DNA from: Mesostigma viride | Taxonomy: Eukaryota; Streptophyta; Mesostigmatophyceae; Mesostigmatales; Mesostigmataceae | NCBI GenBank assembly: GCA_009746045.1 | Contig: RPFO01001021.1 | Coordinates: 165,001-229,000 of the forward strand | DNA: 64,000 nucleotides | Reading direction: 5' to 3' | Shown: positions 22,401 through 33,423 of the stretch, piece after piece | How positions within the stretch are numbered: the first letter of the stretch is position 1 | Layout of the letters: each line of letters opens with the position of its first letter | The notes under the pieces: generated by a model | The model's database searches: none | Seen by the model: the letters and a program-made list of their open reading frames with translations, nothing else | Told to the model about the DNA's origin: nothing | Program-made: the position numbers and the translations under genes

Positions 22401-22639
22401 CCGATCGGCGACCCCCCCCCATTGCCCATCCCGGAACCCGAGGCTGCTGGTGGGACGAGTGGCCCATTGCCGTTGTCGCCAGTTGGCAAGGATGCCTGCG
22501 TGCCTGCAGCATCACCCTGCCGCGGTGCGCCATCCACCACCGTGCCTTGGTTGGGGTTGGCGCCCCCTTGATGTTGACCATCTTGGTCTGCCATCAAGCT
22601 TCGTGCTTGTGCTCTCGTGAGCACCGTTTCTGCAACCAA
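19458..22639 (-). CDS. gypsy gag and aspartic protease
   Basis: The start at 22639 gives MVAETVLTRAQARSLMADQD; the TRAQ-R-MAD start is conserved in copy 2. A G8 run near 22425 shifts the frame once, after which the frame is open to a TGA at 19458. Order: Gln-rich coiled coil (about 22180-22070), capsid-like region, CCHC zinc knuckle CWICGKPDHVKRACP near 20820-20775, Pro/Ala-rich linker, and a retropepsin-like domain with KLDGGAGPLVIT and ALIGMDV. The protease motif has D-G-G where D-S/T-G is usual; copy 2 has DSG. The long gag and homopolymer break leave the exact start slightly uncertain. Confidence 0.88.
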
Positions 22640-22919
22640 TCAGTGGGCTACAGAGTGAGCAGACGTAGTGCAAAATCAGTATGCACCACAGGGGCCACCA
22701 CTTGGCCCCTTCAACTTGCTGGCACCACACCAGATGCAAGGGCAAGGAGAAAGAAAACAATTGCCTGAAAGCTGAAAACCAATGCTGCTTCAGGACCTTC
22801 TTGCAAGCTGCCTGCCTTGACAGCCTTGCACAGCCAGCTTTACCTCTATTCCTAGTATTCAGGAAGAGGCCTCAGCCTTGACCAAGCTTACCTACCAACT
22901 CTCAGTCTAGCTCTGTGTG
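22640..22919 (-). other. leader between A1 repeat and gag
   Basis: 280 bp of non-coding sequence. After the A1 end (CTTATC) the minus strand reads CACACAGAGCTAG, without the TGG that usually opens a tRNA primer-binding site. Confidence 0.6.
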
Positions 22920-24048
22920 GATAAGACGAGAAGCCAGTGCCAACTGCACTTCTCAAAAAGGTGAGACCTGAGAGTGAGGTATGACTAGGTTAGGCTTCAC
23001 ACTGTGTTCTTTGTTGCAAATGAAATAACGTTTTTATTACCAATACTCTACCTAACTTGGCAGCTCTGTTTCAGCAATGGCTGGGCTCGATGAAAGAAAG
23101 GAGGGCTGGCCACACTTGCCACGCACCACCATGACCAAGACAGAGTTCAAGGATCCACACAGAGCTACATCCAACGCCCTGGTGGAAACACACACTTATC
23201 CCAACGAATGCCTCACACTTACGCAATATCTTGCGTCAGCCTTACCACGTAGCCACGCTCAGTATCTGATCCTGACGACAACCGCTTTGTCGTCCATACT
23301 GCTTCAATTACACCAAAGCTACTCCGTGGCACTCGGCTTTGGTCAGCACCAAGACCTAAAAGTACACAAAATCCTAAGTCGTTGTCTGCAACGACTCCCT
23401 GTTCCGCATATGAAACATATCATCTAGCACTTTCTCTTTAGACGACAAAATCAACTAGACAACCTGGGTAGGCCAGAAATCCCAGACGACAAAATGTCCT
23501 TGTCGCAGATCACTCCAGTGTCGACTTGCCGACCCCTGAGCTTGCCAAACAACTATATCACCAACCAAGCATGTACGACAACTAGCTGGCCCTGACGAGA
23601 AAAGCTGCCTCGTCGCATTCACAAAAGCGGCTTGCCAGCCTGCCGAATATCAATGCCAATATTGCACGACATTATCTACCTGCAGCGGACAGTTCTCGAG
23701 ATCAATAACGCGCCAGCTTGCGTGCACGTGCATGTTCAGCCTGCACGATAAAGCATAATTGCCAGGCTGGCAGCCTAGCTTGGTCCGTGTTGTAGTCCAG
23801 CAGCCAGTGCGTGCTGCTTGCCAGCGTTGGCACTGACCTCTTGGTGACGCTTGTCAGTACCGCTGTCAACTCCCAGTGCTGCGCGTCGCACTACGGCGCA
23901 TGCGTTGCTCCCGTAAGGCCCAAATGCCAAAGGCGTAACAACTCGCACACGCGCAATGCCTATAGCTGCCTCGCCTCGTCCCCCGGGCCGGCCGCGTGGC
24001 GGCCCCGCGTAAAGCCGATACTCGTGCGAATCGGAACGGCGCGCGACA
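22920..24048 (-). repeat. split direct repeat A1 (1129 bp)
   Basis: Partner of 13249-14380. On the minus strand it begins TGTCGCGCGC next to the AACT duplication. The 136-bp B segment that completes the repeat at the other end is absent on this side. Confidence 0.95.
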
Positions 24049-24541
24049 AACTATCTGTTAGAGTAATAGATGACTTCGAGCAAGGGCTGATTGCTTGATG
24101 AAACAAGGAAATCCTTGAATTACACCATAGGTTTGGTTCCCACGTAAGCTGCTCTACACAACCTCCCCAAACAGGATAAAGGTCATCGTGCACGCAGAGT
24201 CAGCTCAATCCTAATCCGTAAGGACCAATCAAATGCGAGGAAGCTAAGATCCTGTCCTATAAATTCACAAAACAACACAAGGCCAGCACTACAGAATCTC
24301 CGTGACCTGGAACAAGATCCACCAGGTACAAAAGCCTTAAAGAGAATCTATAACTGGCTGAACTAGGCCATTCAAAGTACCCCACGTGGATCAGGCCACG
24401 ACCAATGAGGGTAGAACAATAATTCGACAAGTCTCAGCAGGCCCAATACTAATCATACTTCGAAGCCTCATAACTTTTTCTAAATAATTGTCCCAAAGAA
24501 CTCAAAGTAAGATCAACAGTAGGAAAACTTTGGATGTAACA
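24049..24541 (-). mobile_element. copia-like 5' LTR, 5' portion
   Basis: Presumed first two thirds of the LTR interrupted by the gypsy element; on the minus strand it would begin TGTTACATCC at 24541. The identification rests on the TATA, CA end and PBS found on the other side of the insertion. Confidence 0.4.
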
Positions 24542-25875
24542 TTTGGTTGTTACATGGAGCTGGAGCTGGCACTACAATACGGTTCGTAGGAGACGCGAAA
24601 TGAGTGAGAATGTTACCCGAGCGGTAACGAGGATTTGCACCGTTGATTTTAACATATGTTTCTTTTTTTGCGCCATTTGGCGAGCATCGACTGGAGCCTG
24701 AACCTAGCGGGGGGAATCGTGCGGGGGAATCTTGCGGGGGAATCTTGCGGGGAAAAATTCCGAACGTGATTTTAGCGAAGTCCTACTATACTTTGCTTGG
24801 TACACGGTACTACAGTTTCGTCACTGAAAATTTTCTGTAGTTGCGTTGGTTTTTCGTACGTTCCGCTGAAATTTTTGTGTTCAGTGCCCAGATCACAATT
24901 TGATCCGGGCGCAAAATGATTGGCTGTACGGTACGAACCAAAAACGAAATTTTAGTATCTAAGTTCCGCAGCGCTTGCTGAATTTGCCCCGGAAGCCCGG
25001 GGGCACTTTCCCCGCTGAAAAAGGTGTCCGCGGAAGCGTATTGTAGTGGAGCTGGAGCTGGAGCTGGACTGCTGGACTTCAACAGCGCCGAGGCTATTGA
25101 CAGGCCAGGTGTCTTTGTGGTGTAGAATAGCGGGTCAACGTTATGAGGACTGGACAGAAAATGGAAAAGGACAATTTGCGGTGCGGAGCCAGATCGCTGG
25201 AATGAATGCGAAATCGCTGGCAGCCCTACAAAGGGATTTCTTCTAGAAAGGGAAGATTAGAAGCAATGTTTGCTGGGCCACTCACACGCAAGGTGTGAGC
25301 GTGCGGATTGTTTGAAGGATATTATGCTTCGACCTTGGTGGTCGTGACTAAATGCCAGACATTCCCAGGCACTGAAATGCCGGAGCCTCTAGGAGATGAG
25401 ATCGGCAACAGGGTAGCAATTTAGATTTGTCGGGATGCCTTCCTGTTTTTGTTGGCATGTGTGGTAGTAAGCCAGGACGGCAACTGGAATGCGGTTTCTG
25501 TTTGCATGGTTCAGGCAGCAAGATAGTTTTGGCATTCCTGGCTGGACTGACAAGTGTGGCGTGTGTCATGCGTGTGTCATGACGAATGGTTTGGTTCATA
25601 GTCGAAGAGGACTCGATCTCACGTAGCGTGTAGTCTCTTCGAGTCTCTCGTTAGTGGCCTTCGTGTTTCTCCCTTTCCTTGGGAGCAACTGAAGGCCGGT
25701 AGCATGTCATCATTGTCATGGAGCGCTGCCTAACTGCGGGCTCGTGAGCATGGAGTGCATCGATATTGAGACTATCAACGTGTTGTAATTGTATTAACTT
25801 TCTCAATAAATTCCGCATGTGCGGCTTCATCATCAGACTGTGCAAAGTGTGTGTTGTGAAAACATTGTTCTATAG
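24542..25875. other. no recognisable gene; short repeats
   Basis: Contains GGAGCT microsatellite-like runs near 24556 and 25045 and three units of CTTGCGGGGGAAT near 24715-24755. The open frames are short and unfamiliar. Confidence 0.4.
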
Positions 25876-28492
25876 TGTCTATTTGTCAAGAGGCCTCAAT
25901 TGAGGCCTTTTGGCTCAATTGAGGCCTTTTTCACCAAGGTCACCTGGGGACGGTCATTTTGGCGGGAAGGACCGGTCCTATGGGTCATCCGGCCCGGCCC
26001 AGTGGCGCGAATCTGGTATATGTGCTGAGCGTCCCAACCCATTGGGGTCGACAGGGGTCGACGGTTACAGAAAGATATGTGAGGTGGAAAAGTACCTATT
26101 TTTGTGGTTTTCATGCAACGAGAGCGTGCAATTTCGTGAATGTGCGGCCATGGCATCGTACACTATAAACAACCGTGTGTCCACGTTTGCACGAAATTTC
26201 GACGAGGCAGGGGCTCGTCGTGCAGACAAATGGTCCGTGCAGCTAGCCCGACGGCTCAGAGTGTCGGCAGTGGATTTACAGATTCACGGAACTGTGATAA
26301 GCGTAATTAGTGACAGTTCCGCCAAGGTGCGATGGGACATAGACGGGGATGAGAATGTGATAGCCACCCGGCTGCTGCTCCCATATGCTGGGCCACAGGG
26401 CCAGCGACCGGGGGAACCGAGGGGGGGGGTGTTGGGGCAGGCGCGGATGAACGGGCACTGGCTATTTTGCATGAATCTGATGGGGAACCGGAGGATGAGG
26501 AAGAGGGGTTTTCTGACCCCGATGACTCCGATTCTGACGATGAGCGCGCGCGTGCGCCCGCGCTCTGGGAGCGCTTATACACGGTGGCCGATGGTGCAGA
26601 CCCTCCCCCCGTCTTCGTACCTCAATGGTCGACCACGCCAGCAACTGTCCAACAGGATGAGCGCTCGGCACTGTACCCGGACAACTTCAACAAGCCGCAT
26701 CTCAACGGCTTTACCAACGCTGCCACCTCCACTGCTGGCGCGTATGTGCGCTTCATGATCCCGGGGATCAATGAATTTTGCGAGAAGATGACTGCTGCCG
26801 GCGCCGGGAGAAGGGGTATGGCGATGAATGGACAGTGACGCCGCCAGTTTTTTGGCAATTCATCGGCATTCGGTGCCTCATGATGGCATACCCTGCTGTC
26901 GGCGGCTTCCGCGTTTACTGGGAGCGAAGTAACGTCGTAGACTACAATTTCGGCCGCTTCATGCCCCGCCCCCTGTTCGAGAAGCTGACCTGGACTTTCG
27001 GGTTTCCTGTCCATGATGTGGGCTCCGAGAGCGACCTTTTTGCTAGCGTGAGAAGGTGGTATGACACTGTCAATGCCCACCTGACGGAGCGCATTACCCC
27101 TGGCACGGTGGTCGTGTGCGACGAGTCGATGATCACCTGGCTGGCCGGGCAAGGGCATGCCGGGGCTGATGGTGGTGCATGGCCCGCAAGCACAAGCCCA
27201 TCGGGCGTGAGCTGAAGACGGTGGGTGATGGCTGCTCCAAGATGCTCATAGGCATGGAGATGCAGGAGGGCAAGGAGCAGATGAAGGGGAAGGAGTACAA
27301 TGCACAGTGGGGCAACTCCACTGGCGTGGTACTTCGCCTCGTGAAGCCATTCTTCGGCACGGGCCGGGTGGTCATCGCTGACTCGTGGTTCGGCAGCGTG
27401 AAGACGGTGGTGGCGCTGAGGGAGCACGGCCTTTATGGCGTGCTGAATTAACGTGAAGACTGGGCACCGCAACTTCCCCAAGGATGCCCTCTTCGCTGGG
27501 CTGAAGCGCCGCGGGGACCACGTGGCCTACACCGCGACGGCTGAGCTGTCCGACGAGACATCCATGAACTTGTTCGCCTGCGGCCACCAGTCCAAGCTGC
27601 CCCTGCTCTTGGCGGCATCCTGCTCCACCATGCACCCTGCCCGGGAAGAACCAGGTGAAGAACTGGACCACCCCAGATGGTGTGCTGCATAACATCACGA
27701 CCGCGCAGCCCAAGGTGGCAGAGCTGTACCGCACCTTCATGGGGGTGATTGACCATGCACCACAATGCCCTGCGCCAGGGCGGGGTCGCCATGTCCGACA
27801 TCTGGGGTACCAGGGACCCAGTTGTACGCGAGATTAGCGAGTCTCTGTCAATGCTGATCACCAATGGCTTCTTTGCCATGCGCCAGTTTGTCCCTGGGTT
27901 CACCAAGTCGTACCGGGACTACCTCGTGGAGGCAGGGCTGGACCTGGTGAATAACGAGCGCTTGAGGGAGGCCAGGGCCACTGTGGCCACTCTCCAGCTG
28001 GACAGCGATGACCCCGATGGCCACACACTCCAAAAACTGGACTGCCAAAGTGGGTGCAGCCAGTGTGAGTTCAAGGCATGGTTTTACTGCGTGCAGTGCT
28101 CTGCGGCCGGCCTCCGCCGTGTGAACGTGTGTGCACCCTCGGGCAAGCATGCCAGGACCTGCTATGCTGACCACATGGCAGGCAAGCCTCGCAAGGCCCG
28201 CAAGACACGTTAAATGCATAGGGAACTCAGTACTAGTGCCTTTTTCATGCATGAATCCATGGCCATGTTGAATTTATGGTGCCGCCGCAGCGACACCCTG
28301 TTTTATGAGGTCATAATTTAATAGGTATTGGGGTGATATGACTGATGTTAAGGGCTGGGAGCCCCAAAACAATCATAATAATGGATGGTCTATGCTCATA
28401 TTTGGAATAAAGTTTGTTGGCTCATTGTAATTACGTGCAACACCCACAAAAAAAAAGGCCTCAATTGAGGCCTTTTTCATGACAAATAGACA
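25876..28492 (+). mobile_element. piggyBac-superfamily transposon, copy 1
   Basis: A 2617-bp element with terminal inverted repeats starting TGTCTATTTGTCA, followed by a perfect palindrome GGCCTCAATTGAGGCC near each end. It is flanked by a 4-bp duplication ATAG (25872-25875, 28493-28496), not the TTAA of classical piggyBac. It encodes a piggyBac transposase broken by several frameshifts. Confidence 0.85.
26150..28213 (+). pseudogene. piggyBac transposase (DDE_Tnp_1_7), frameshifted
   Basis: The likely start is ATG 26150 (MASYTINNRVSTF). An acidic Asp/Glu/Ser stretch lies near 26470-26560. The DDE domain follows in pieces: CDESM with the first Asp near 27120, IADSWFGSV with the second near 27375, and MGVIDH with the third near 27745. 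The C-terminal Cys-rich domain (CQSGCSQCEFKAWFYCVQC ... GKHARTCYADH) ends at 28213. At least five single-base frame changes (near 26480, 26810, 27175, 27450, 27650 and 27770) break it. All three catalytic Asp are kept, so decay is recent or the breaks are sequencing indels. Confidence 0.85.
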
Positions 28493-28991
28493 ATAGCAGG
28501 GGAGGCAAAAGCATCATCTTGCACCATCATCATTGTCGCAATTAGTTAGATTAGTTGGAGCGTCTAGCTAACGCCCCAGCAAGGATAGTCAAACGCGGCA
28601 CGTGACGGTACACAAGGGGATCATTAAGGTGGTCATCAGGCACGAGGGACAGTTCCTTGTCCTCGGCTGAGAACCCTCCTTCCCGTTAATCGAAGAGACT
28701 ATACCCGGCCGGTAGTCTGCTTCCTTCTGTTCGAAGCCAAGACGTTGGCTTTAGTGTTTATCAACCATCAGCAGTACAGGGAACGGCCTGGCTGACAGTT
28801 TGTAAAGGAAGTGTCTTGAGACAGATTTTAAGAAAATAGAACTATAGCCAGAATTTGCTGGCTCTTGTCTTTTTCTGGCAGGCTAGTCGAGTCGTTATCC
28901 TTGACGCCTGTTATAAAGCCTTTGGTTGTTGCTTCTTCTCAGCGAAACCTAGGCTTGTTGGTTCTTGTTTTGCCCATCGGTCAGCTGGTGC
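28493..28991 (+). other. upstream region of gypsy copy 2
   Basis: Non-coding. A TATAAAG box lies at about 28913, roughly 80 bp before the gag ATG of the second gypsy copy. The LTR limits are not clear, and the piggyBac insertion may split this LTR. Confidence 0.4.
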
Positions 28992-30281
28992 ATGCCAGTG
29001 ACGCGAGCGCAGACTCGAGCCATGGCGGATGCAAATAGAGCAGATGCCGACACGTCCGCTCCGGGGTCGAATGGCGGGATTCCTCCCGCCGTACCCGCAG
29101 TGGGTGAGAGTCGCGACCAAGAAGCGCCGCTGAGTATGGTGGCGCTGTTCGCGCAGATGCAAGCGCAGATGCAGCAACAGTCGCAACAGTTGCAGCAGCA
29201 ACTGGCGCTGCAGATGCGGGAAGTGACCGACAGATTGCATGGTGGCCGTAGAGGGTCGTCATCTGCAGTCCACACCATGGGACGGGCAGGCATCGATGCC
29301 GGGCCCAAGTGGTGTTGCCGCGGAGCCGAGGGAGCGGGACCAGCCGCCAACCTCAGGTAATGCGGCGGGAAGGGCTCCGAACCGGGGGTTTTGGCTGGGT
29401 CGCTATCCCAGCACGACTTGCTTGGTGAGGCGGATGGTCAGCCACGGGGCGAGTATACGCTGGCGCCCAGGCGCCTGCCTTTCGATCAAGCGCGAGACGG
29501 ATTGCACGAGGAGAACGGGGCAGGGCTGGCGCGCGCGATGGACCCACGCAGGGGTGCACCGGGACGCATGCTGCCAGGCGGGGTCTCAATTCCGTTTGGG
29601 CGAGGCGGTGGGGCGCTAACCGGCGGGTCGACTGCACAGTGGTCAAGTGTGCCAATCGGGCGCATTCCGCCCATGGAGGACATAACCACGCCGCTGGCTT
29701 TCCAAGTACGGGAGGCAGCACGCCCAAGCACGCTGGCGCAGGGACGCGCAGCTCAGCGACCGCCGGAGGATGCCGATGGGGTGCAGTACCCGCAAAGGGT
29801 GCGCCTCATACCTGAAGGCGCGAAGATGTCCACCCTACCACGGGTGGATATGCGCGAGAAGTTCTCCACAACCGGCAATCTGGCCACGCTGGCGCAGGCC
29901 TACAACGCGTACAAGTCATGGATTGATCTGCAATACATGACTAGTAACGCAAGGCGCTGTAATGCATGATCGAGTTTGTGATGAACAACATGCATTTCTT
30001 CTTTCACGGCCTTACGCTGAGGCGTGTGGCTAGGCTGCACTAGTGTGGTGGAGCAGTGGAGAGAGGTCTCGCTGTACACGCGTCACATGGACGTGTGGTT
30101 CGGCTTCGACGGGCGTGGCCATGAGAAAAATTCACCCTACTTTCCACGCTGAAAAAGTAAGGGAGGGTGAAAAGTGGTCACCCTGAATTCACCCTAGATT
30201 CACCCAAGTTTCACACGGCCGGGTACCAGAGTGCCAGCCCGCGACTATGACAACATCATGTATGGTGTCGACCCTGCTGAG
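28992..30281 (+). pseudogene. gypsy copy 2 gag, N-terminal part
   Basis: Starts MPVTRAQTRAMADANRADA, matching the gag start of copy 1, followed by a Gln-rich coiled coil (MQAQMQQQSQQLQQQ). Frames change near 29300 and 29960. A small imperfect inverted-repeat sequence rich in TTCACCCT (about 30131-30213) interrupts gag before YGVDPAEEL. Coding similarity stops at the copia insertion. Confidence 0.75.
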
Positions 30282-30286
30282 GAACT

Positions 30287-30743
30287 AGTTAGCTGAGATG
30301 CTTAGGCTGACACACGGATTTCCGGCCTGCGCGCCGCGTATTGCCTACCGCGGCTGAGCGGGACACCTCAGTACAGTACGGCAGGGTGTACGGTACTGAG
30401 GTGTCATGTGGACCGATGTGCGGTTAGTGCCAGACTGTGCCTAGACTCCATCTCGACCCGCCAGACCCGGGTTATCCGGTTCTGGACGGGCCGAGTGTAG
30501 TTGATGCTAGTGACGTGGTCGCATGGCATTGCAGTGTACAGTTGTCCACTGGTCGTGTGCTGCAGGTAGCACCGCCATAGGCATATAGGCGTAGCACTGG
30601 GGAGTGCCACAGCACCCGAGTTTGCCCAGACGTTCCATTCTGAGCTCTCAGCTTCCATTGCTCTCTCATTGTATTATTGTAATACAATCATCATTCGCTC
30701 TCAGCTTTCGCAGTTGTTCGTCGTCCCTAGTCTCCATCCAACT
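30287..30743 (+). repeat. copia-like 5' LTR
   Basis: 457 bp. The following bases TGGACTGAAAAG may be the primer-binding site. The ends AGTT...AACT are not the usual TG...CA; the limits were set from the GAACT duplication and the repeat itself. Confidence 0.88.
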
Positions 30744-30790
30744 TGGACTGAAAAGTTCGATATTTTTTTTACAATAAAAAAAAAAAAGAT

Positions 30791-33423
30791 ATGGCTTCCA
30801 ACAACGGCAACAACGGCAACAACAACAACAAGGGGAAGGCGCCTACCAGGCGCACCTCACCCCGCCTTTCGCCGGAGGGCACGCCCTCCGGCACCAACGA
30901 TGCGAGGGTGACGCCCAACGTCACCTTCCGCACGGTGGTCGCTGACCACCCCAGGCGTCGGGGCCCGCAGGTGGGGCCCGGCGCCCGGGGAATGGCGAGC
31001 GGTCGTCCGTTTGCCATAGGCGGTTCGTCCGCCATGGCACCTGGGGGGCAGGTCCCCCGGGCACGCAATGCCCCCGTCGCAGGTGACGGGGGTCGTGAGC
31101 GGAGTGATTCCTCGGAGGAGGATGGCGAGGTGCCGCCTGCGAGGCCTCGGCCTTCGCTTGAGCTGTCGTCACAGACACCTGCGACGTCTGGCAACCTGTC
31201 CGTGGGCCGACAGATGGCCGTCATGGACATTGACCGGTATGGGGAACATGTTCCGCCCCCGGTCGCGTTCGGGCGCCCCCCCCATTTTCTCCCCATTGGG
31301 GAGGACGACATCCCCGCCTTCATTTCGATGAACGGCCGGATCTTACGTCAACGTTTTCAGATGCTTCCAGATGAGGAGATGCACGCGATAGAGGTGCATC
31401 GGGTACAAACGCTGGTCGAGGGGCGGCTGAGGATGCAGTTCTCTTTGGTTCAGGTAGCAGTTTGGCTGTACTGTTTCGCCAATCGGCCGAGGCACAATCC
31501 CGGCACTGTTGATCAGTGGGCGTCACGGCAGCGCCAGCGAGAGGCGCTGAACGTGGTCGCCCGACAGGAGATCCAACTGACTCCGTTGGGGCCGTGGCCC
31601 CAAGTCACGCCAGTTGGCTGGGGCCCGGAGCGGCGTGAGGCGGCTGCGACGCCGCCTGCGACGGAGCGCGGGGCGGCAGACGCCCCCAACACGCCCATGG
31701 GTGGTGAAGCCACCCAGGACCCTCTGGCAGGACAGAGGGTCCAACCTCAGCCGCAGGCTCCCCCGCCCAGCGTGGGGGGCCAGGTGGCTGAGGAGGCCAC
31801 CGGGGTCGCAGGGACCCCGGCGGCGACACAAGCGCCCGGGGTCGCAGGGACCCCGGCAGCGACGCCGGCGCCTCCGGCGCTGGCGGGGGATGCAGCCCCC
31901 ATGGAAGGTGTCACGGGCACCTCCAGCGGCTCTGGGGGGCAGGCTCCCTCTAGCCGCAACAAGGACAAGACCCTGGCAGGGCCGGAGGGGCCTCAGGGTC
32001 CCACAGCAGCTGGGCAGCAACCAGCACTGCTGGAGGGCGACCTGCAAGGTCGCGACTTCATCACCTTGGGTGATGAGGCCGTGTGGCGTGCCATACAGAC
32101 AGCCACAGCCTCCTTCCGTGGGCTGGCCGACAGGAGCCAGCAGATGCACGTCGCGGAGGCGGGCAGCCTGGTGTGTGCAATCATCACGCACATCCTGGGC
32201 CTGCCCAACCTCCAAGCGGGCACACGTAGGGTGTGCGACGACCTGCTGCCTGCCCTGCAGGCTCTCCTCTCAGGGAGGAGGGTGCAGGGCAGCAGGGTGC
32301 GTCTGGTGCGTTTGCTGGAGCTCCTGCACAACGCCATCCTGCGTGGGGCGGGTAGGTGGCTAACTCTGCCTACCTGGTTGCATCATGATCTTACTAACCC
32401 TACTGACGATGAAGTGTCCCTCTCTCCCACCTTCCATGATTGGGAGGAGGCCCGCAGCAGGAGGCGGGAAGTGACACACACTCACACCCCCACCCAGCCC
32501 ACCCTTATGTTGTCTAACCCTCCTACACAGCCCATGGTTGCCCATCCTGCTCAGCTCACTCAAGTAGCACTTCCCTCTCAGCATGTTGCTCATGTGAATG
32601 TTGCAGCAGCAACCCCCTCCATTCCCTCTCCCCCTGCCTCCCCCTCTAGGTTGCCCACTTACAATGAGAACCGTCCTGTGGATAGGATTAATGTCAGGGG
32701 GCTGCCTGAGGGGTATACTAGGGAGCAGGGGAATCATGCACTTCTCTCTCTTCAGCTGGCTAGGGAGGAACTGAATGTCAAGAATTGGTTTGGATCTCTC
32801 ATGCAGGGGGATTTCTACCATCAGTCTTCTTCCCAGATTCAGAATCTCATTCTTGTCTTCCAGCGTAGGTATCCCAAGTGGCAGGACACGCAGGCTAGGG
32901 CAGTTTGGGAGGCTTTCATGAAGGAGCTAACTGACCTCCTCTCCACCCCCTCATCTGTGGACATATATGGGGCATTCAGGTGGGTAGAGGAATACAGGGT
33001 CACATCAGTGGACTATGTGGCTGAGACCAAGAAATATGAGCTAGCCATCAAAGCACGTCCTGATGTCCAGCAGCTAGATCACAAGTTCTTGCTGCGTTCC
33101 TTCCTTGAGAAACTCAAACTTGACAAAAACACCTACGCTATGCTTGCCACAGGAATGGCAAAGTACTGGGAGGACATGAAGGAGGCATTGGATTATATCA
33201 AGCTGGCATTGGCTCCCCTTAGCCAGGGGGCCATGGGCACCTCTGTAAAGAGGGTCAGGGGGGAAGAGAGGGAGGAGGAGGACAGGGAGAGGGAAGACAG
33301 GAGCAAGAGACCTGTCACTATGGCAGAAGTCAAGTCCCTGCTGGGACAAATGTTTAAGGGCAAGGGCAAGGGCAAGGGCAAGGGCAAGGGCAAGGGCAGG
33401 GGCTGGGGCAAGGGCAAGGGTAA
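30791..33423 (+). CDS. copia-like gag
   Basis: Starts MASNNGNNGNNNN just after an A-rich leader. The N-terminal half is low-complexity (Pro/Ala/Gly, many PATQAPGVAGTP-type repeats near 31780-31880). A capsid-like region follows (about 32690-33200, LPEGYTREQGNHALLSLQL, NWFGSLMQGDFYH), then an acidic/basic stretch and a Gly-Lys repeat (GKGKGKG, 33355-33420), probably RNA-binding. The frame is cut by the piggyBac derivative. Because the inserted 1794 bp (element plus one GTAA) are divisible by three, the frame on the other side (35218) is the direct continuation, so gag-pol was one frame. Confidence 0.85.

Larger units (their letters stand above)
13113..24048 (-). mobile_element. Ty3/gypsy retrotransposon encoding DNMT and PHD, copy 1
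   Basis: A 10.9-kb element flanked by a 4-bp duplication AACT (13109-13112 and 24049-24052) with inverted outer ends TGTCGCG...CGCGACA. On the minus strand it reads: repeat A1 (24048-22920), 280-bp leader, gag-protease, DNA methyltransferase, RT, RNase H, integrase, PHD finger, a G-rich polypurine tract (about 14519-14528), then B1 (14518-14383), A2 (14380-13249) and B2 (13248-13113). A1 and A2 differ by one 3-bp gap and a couple of substitutions, so the insertion is recent. It sits inside a copia-like LTR. The coding region has a TGA and two homopolymer frame breaks. Confidence 0.9.

Noticed and set aside
13113-24048. DIRS/Ngaro-type tyrosine-recombinase element, suggested by the split repeats
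   Set aside because: The polyprotein has a DDE integrase and a target duplication; no tyrosine recombinase motif is seen.
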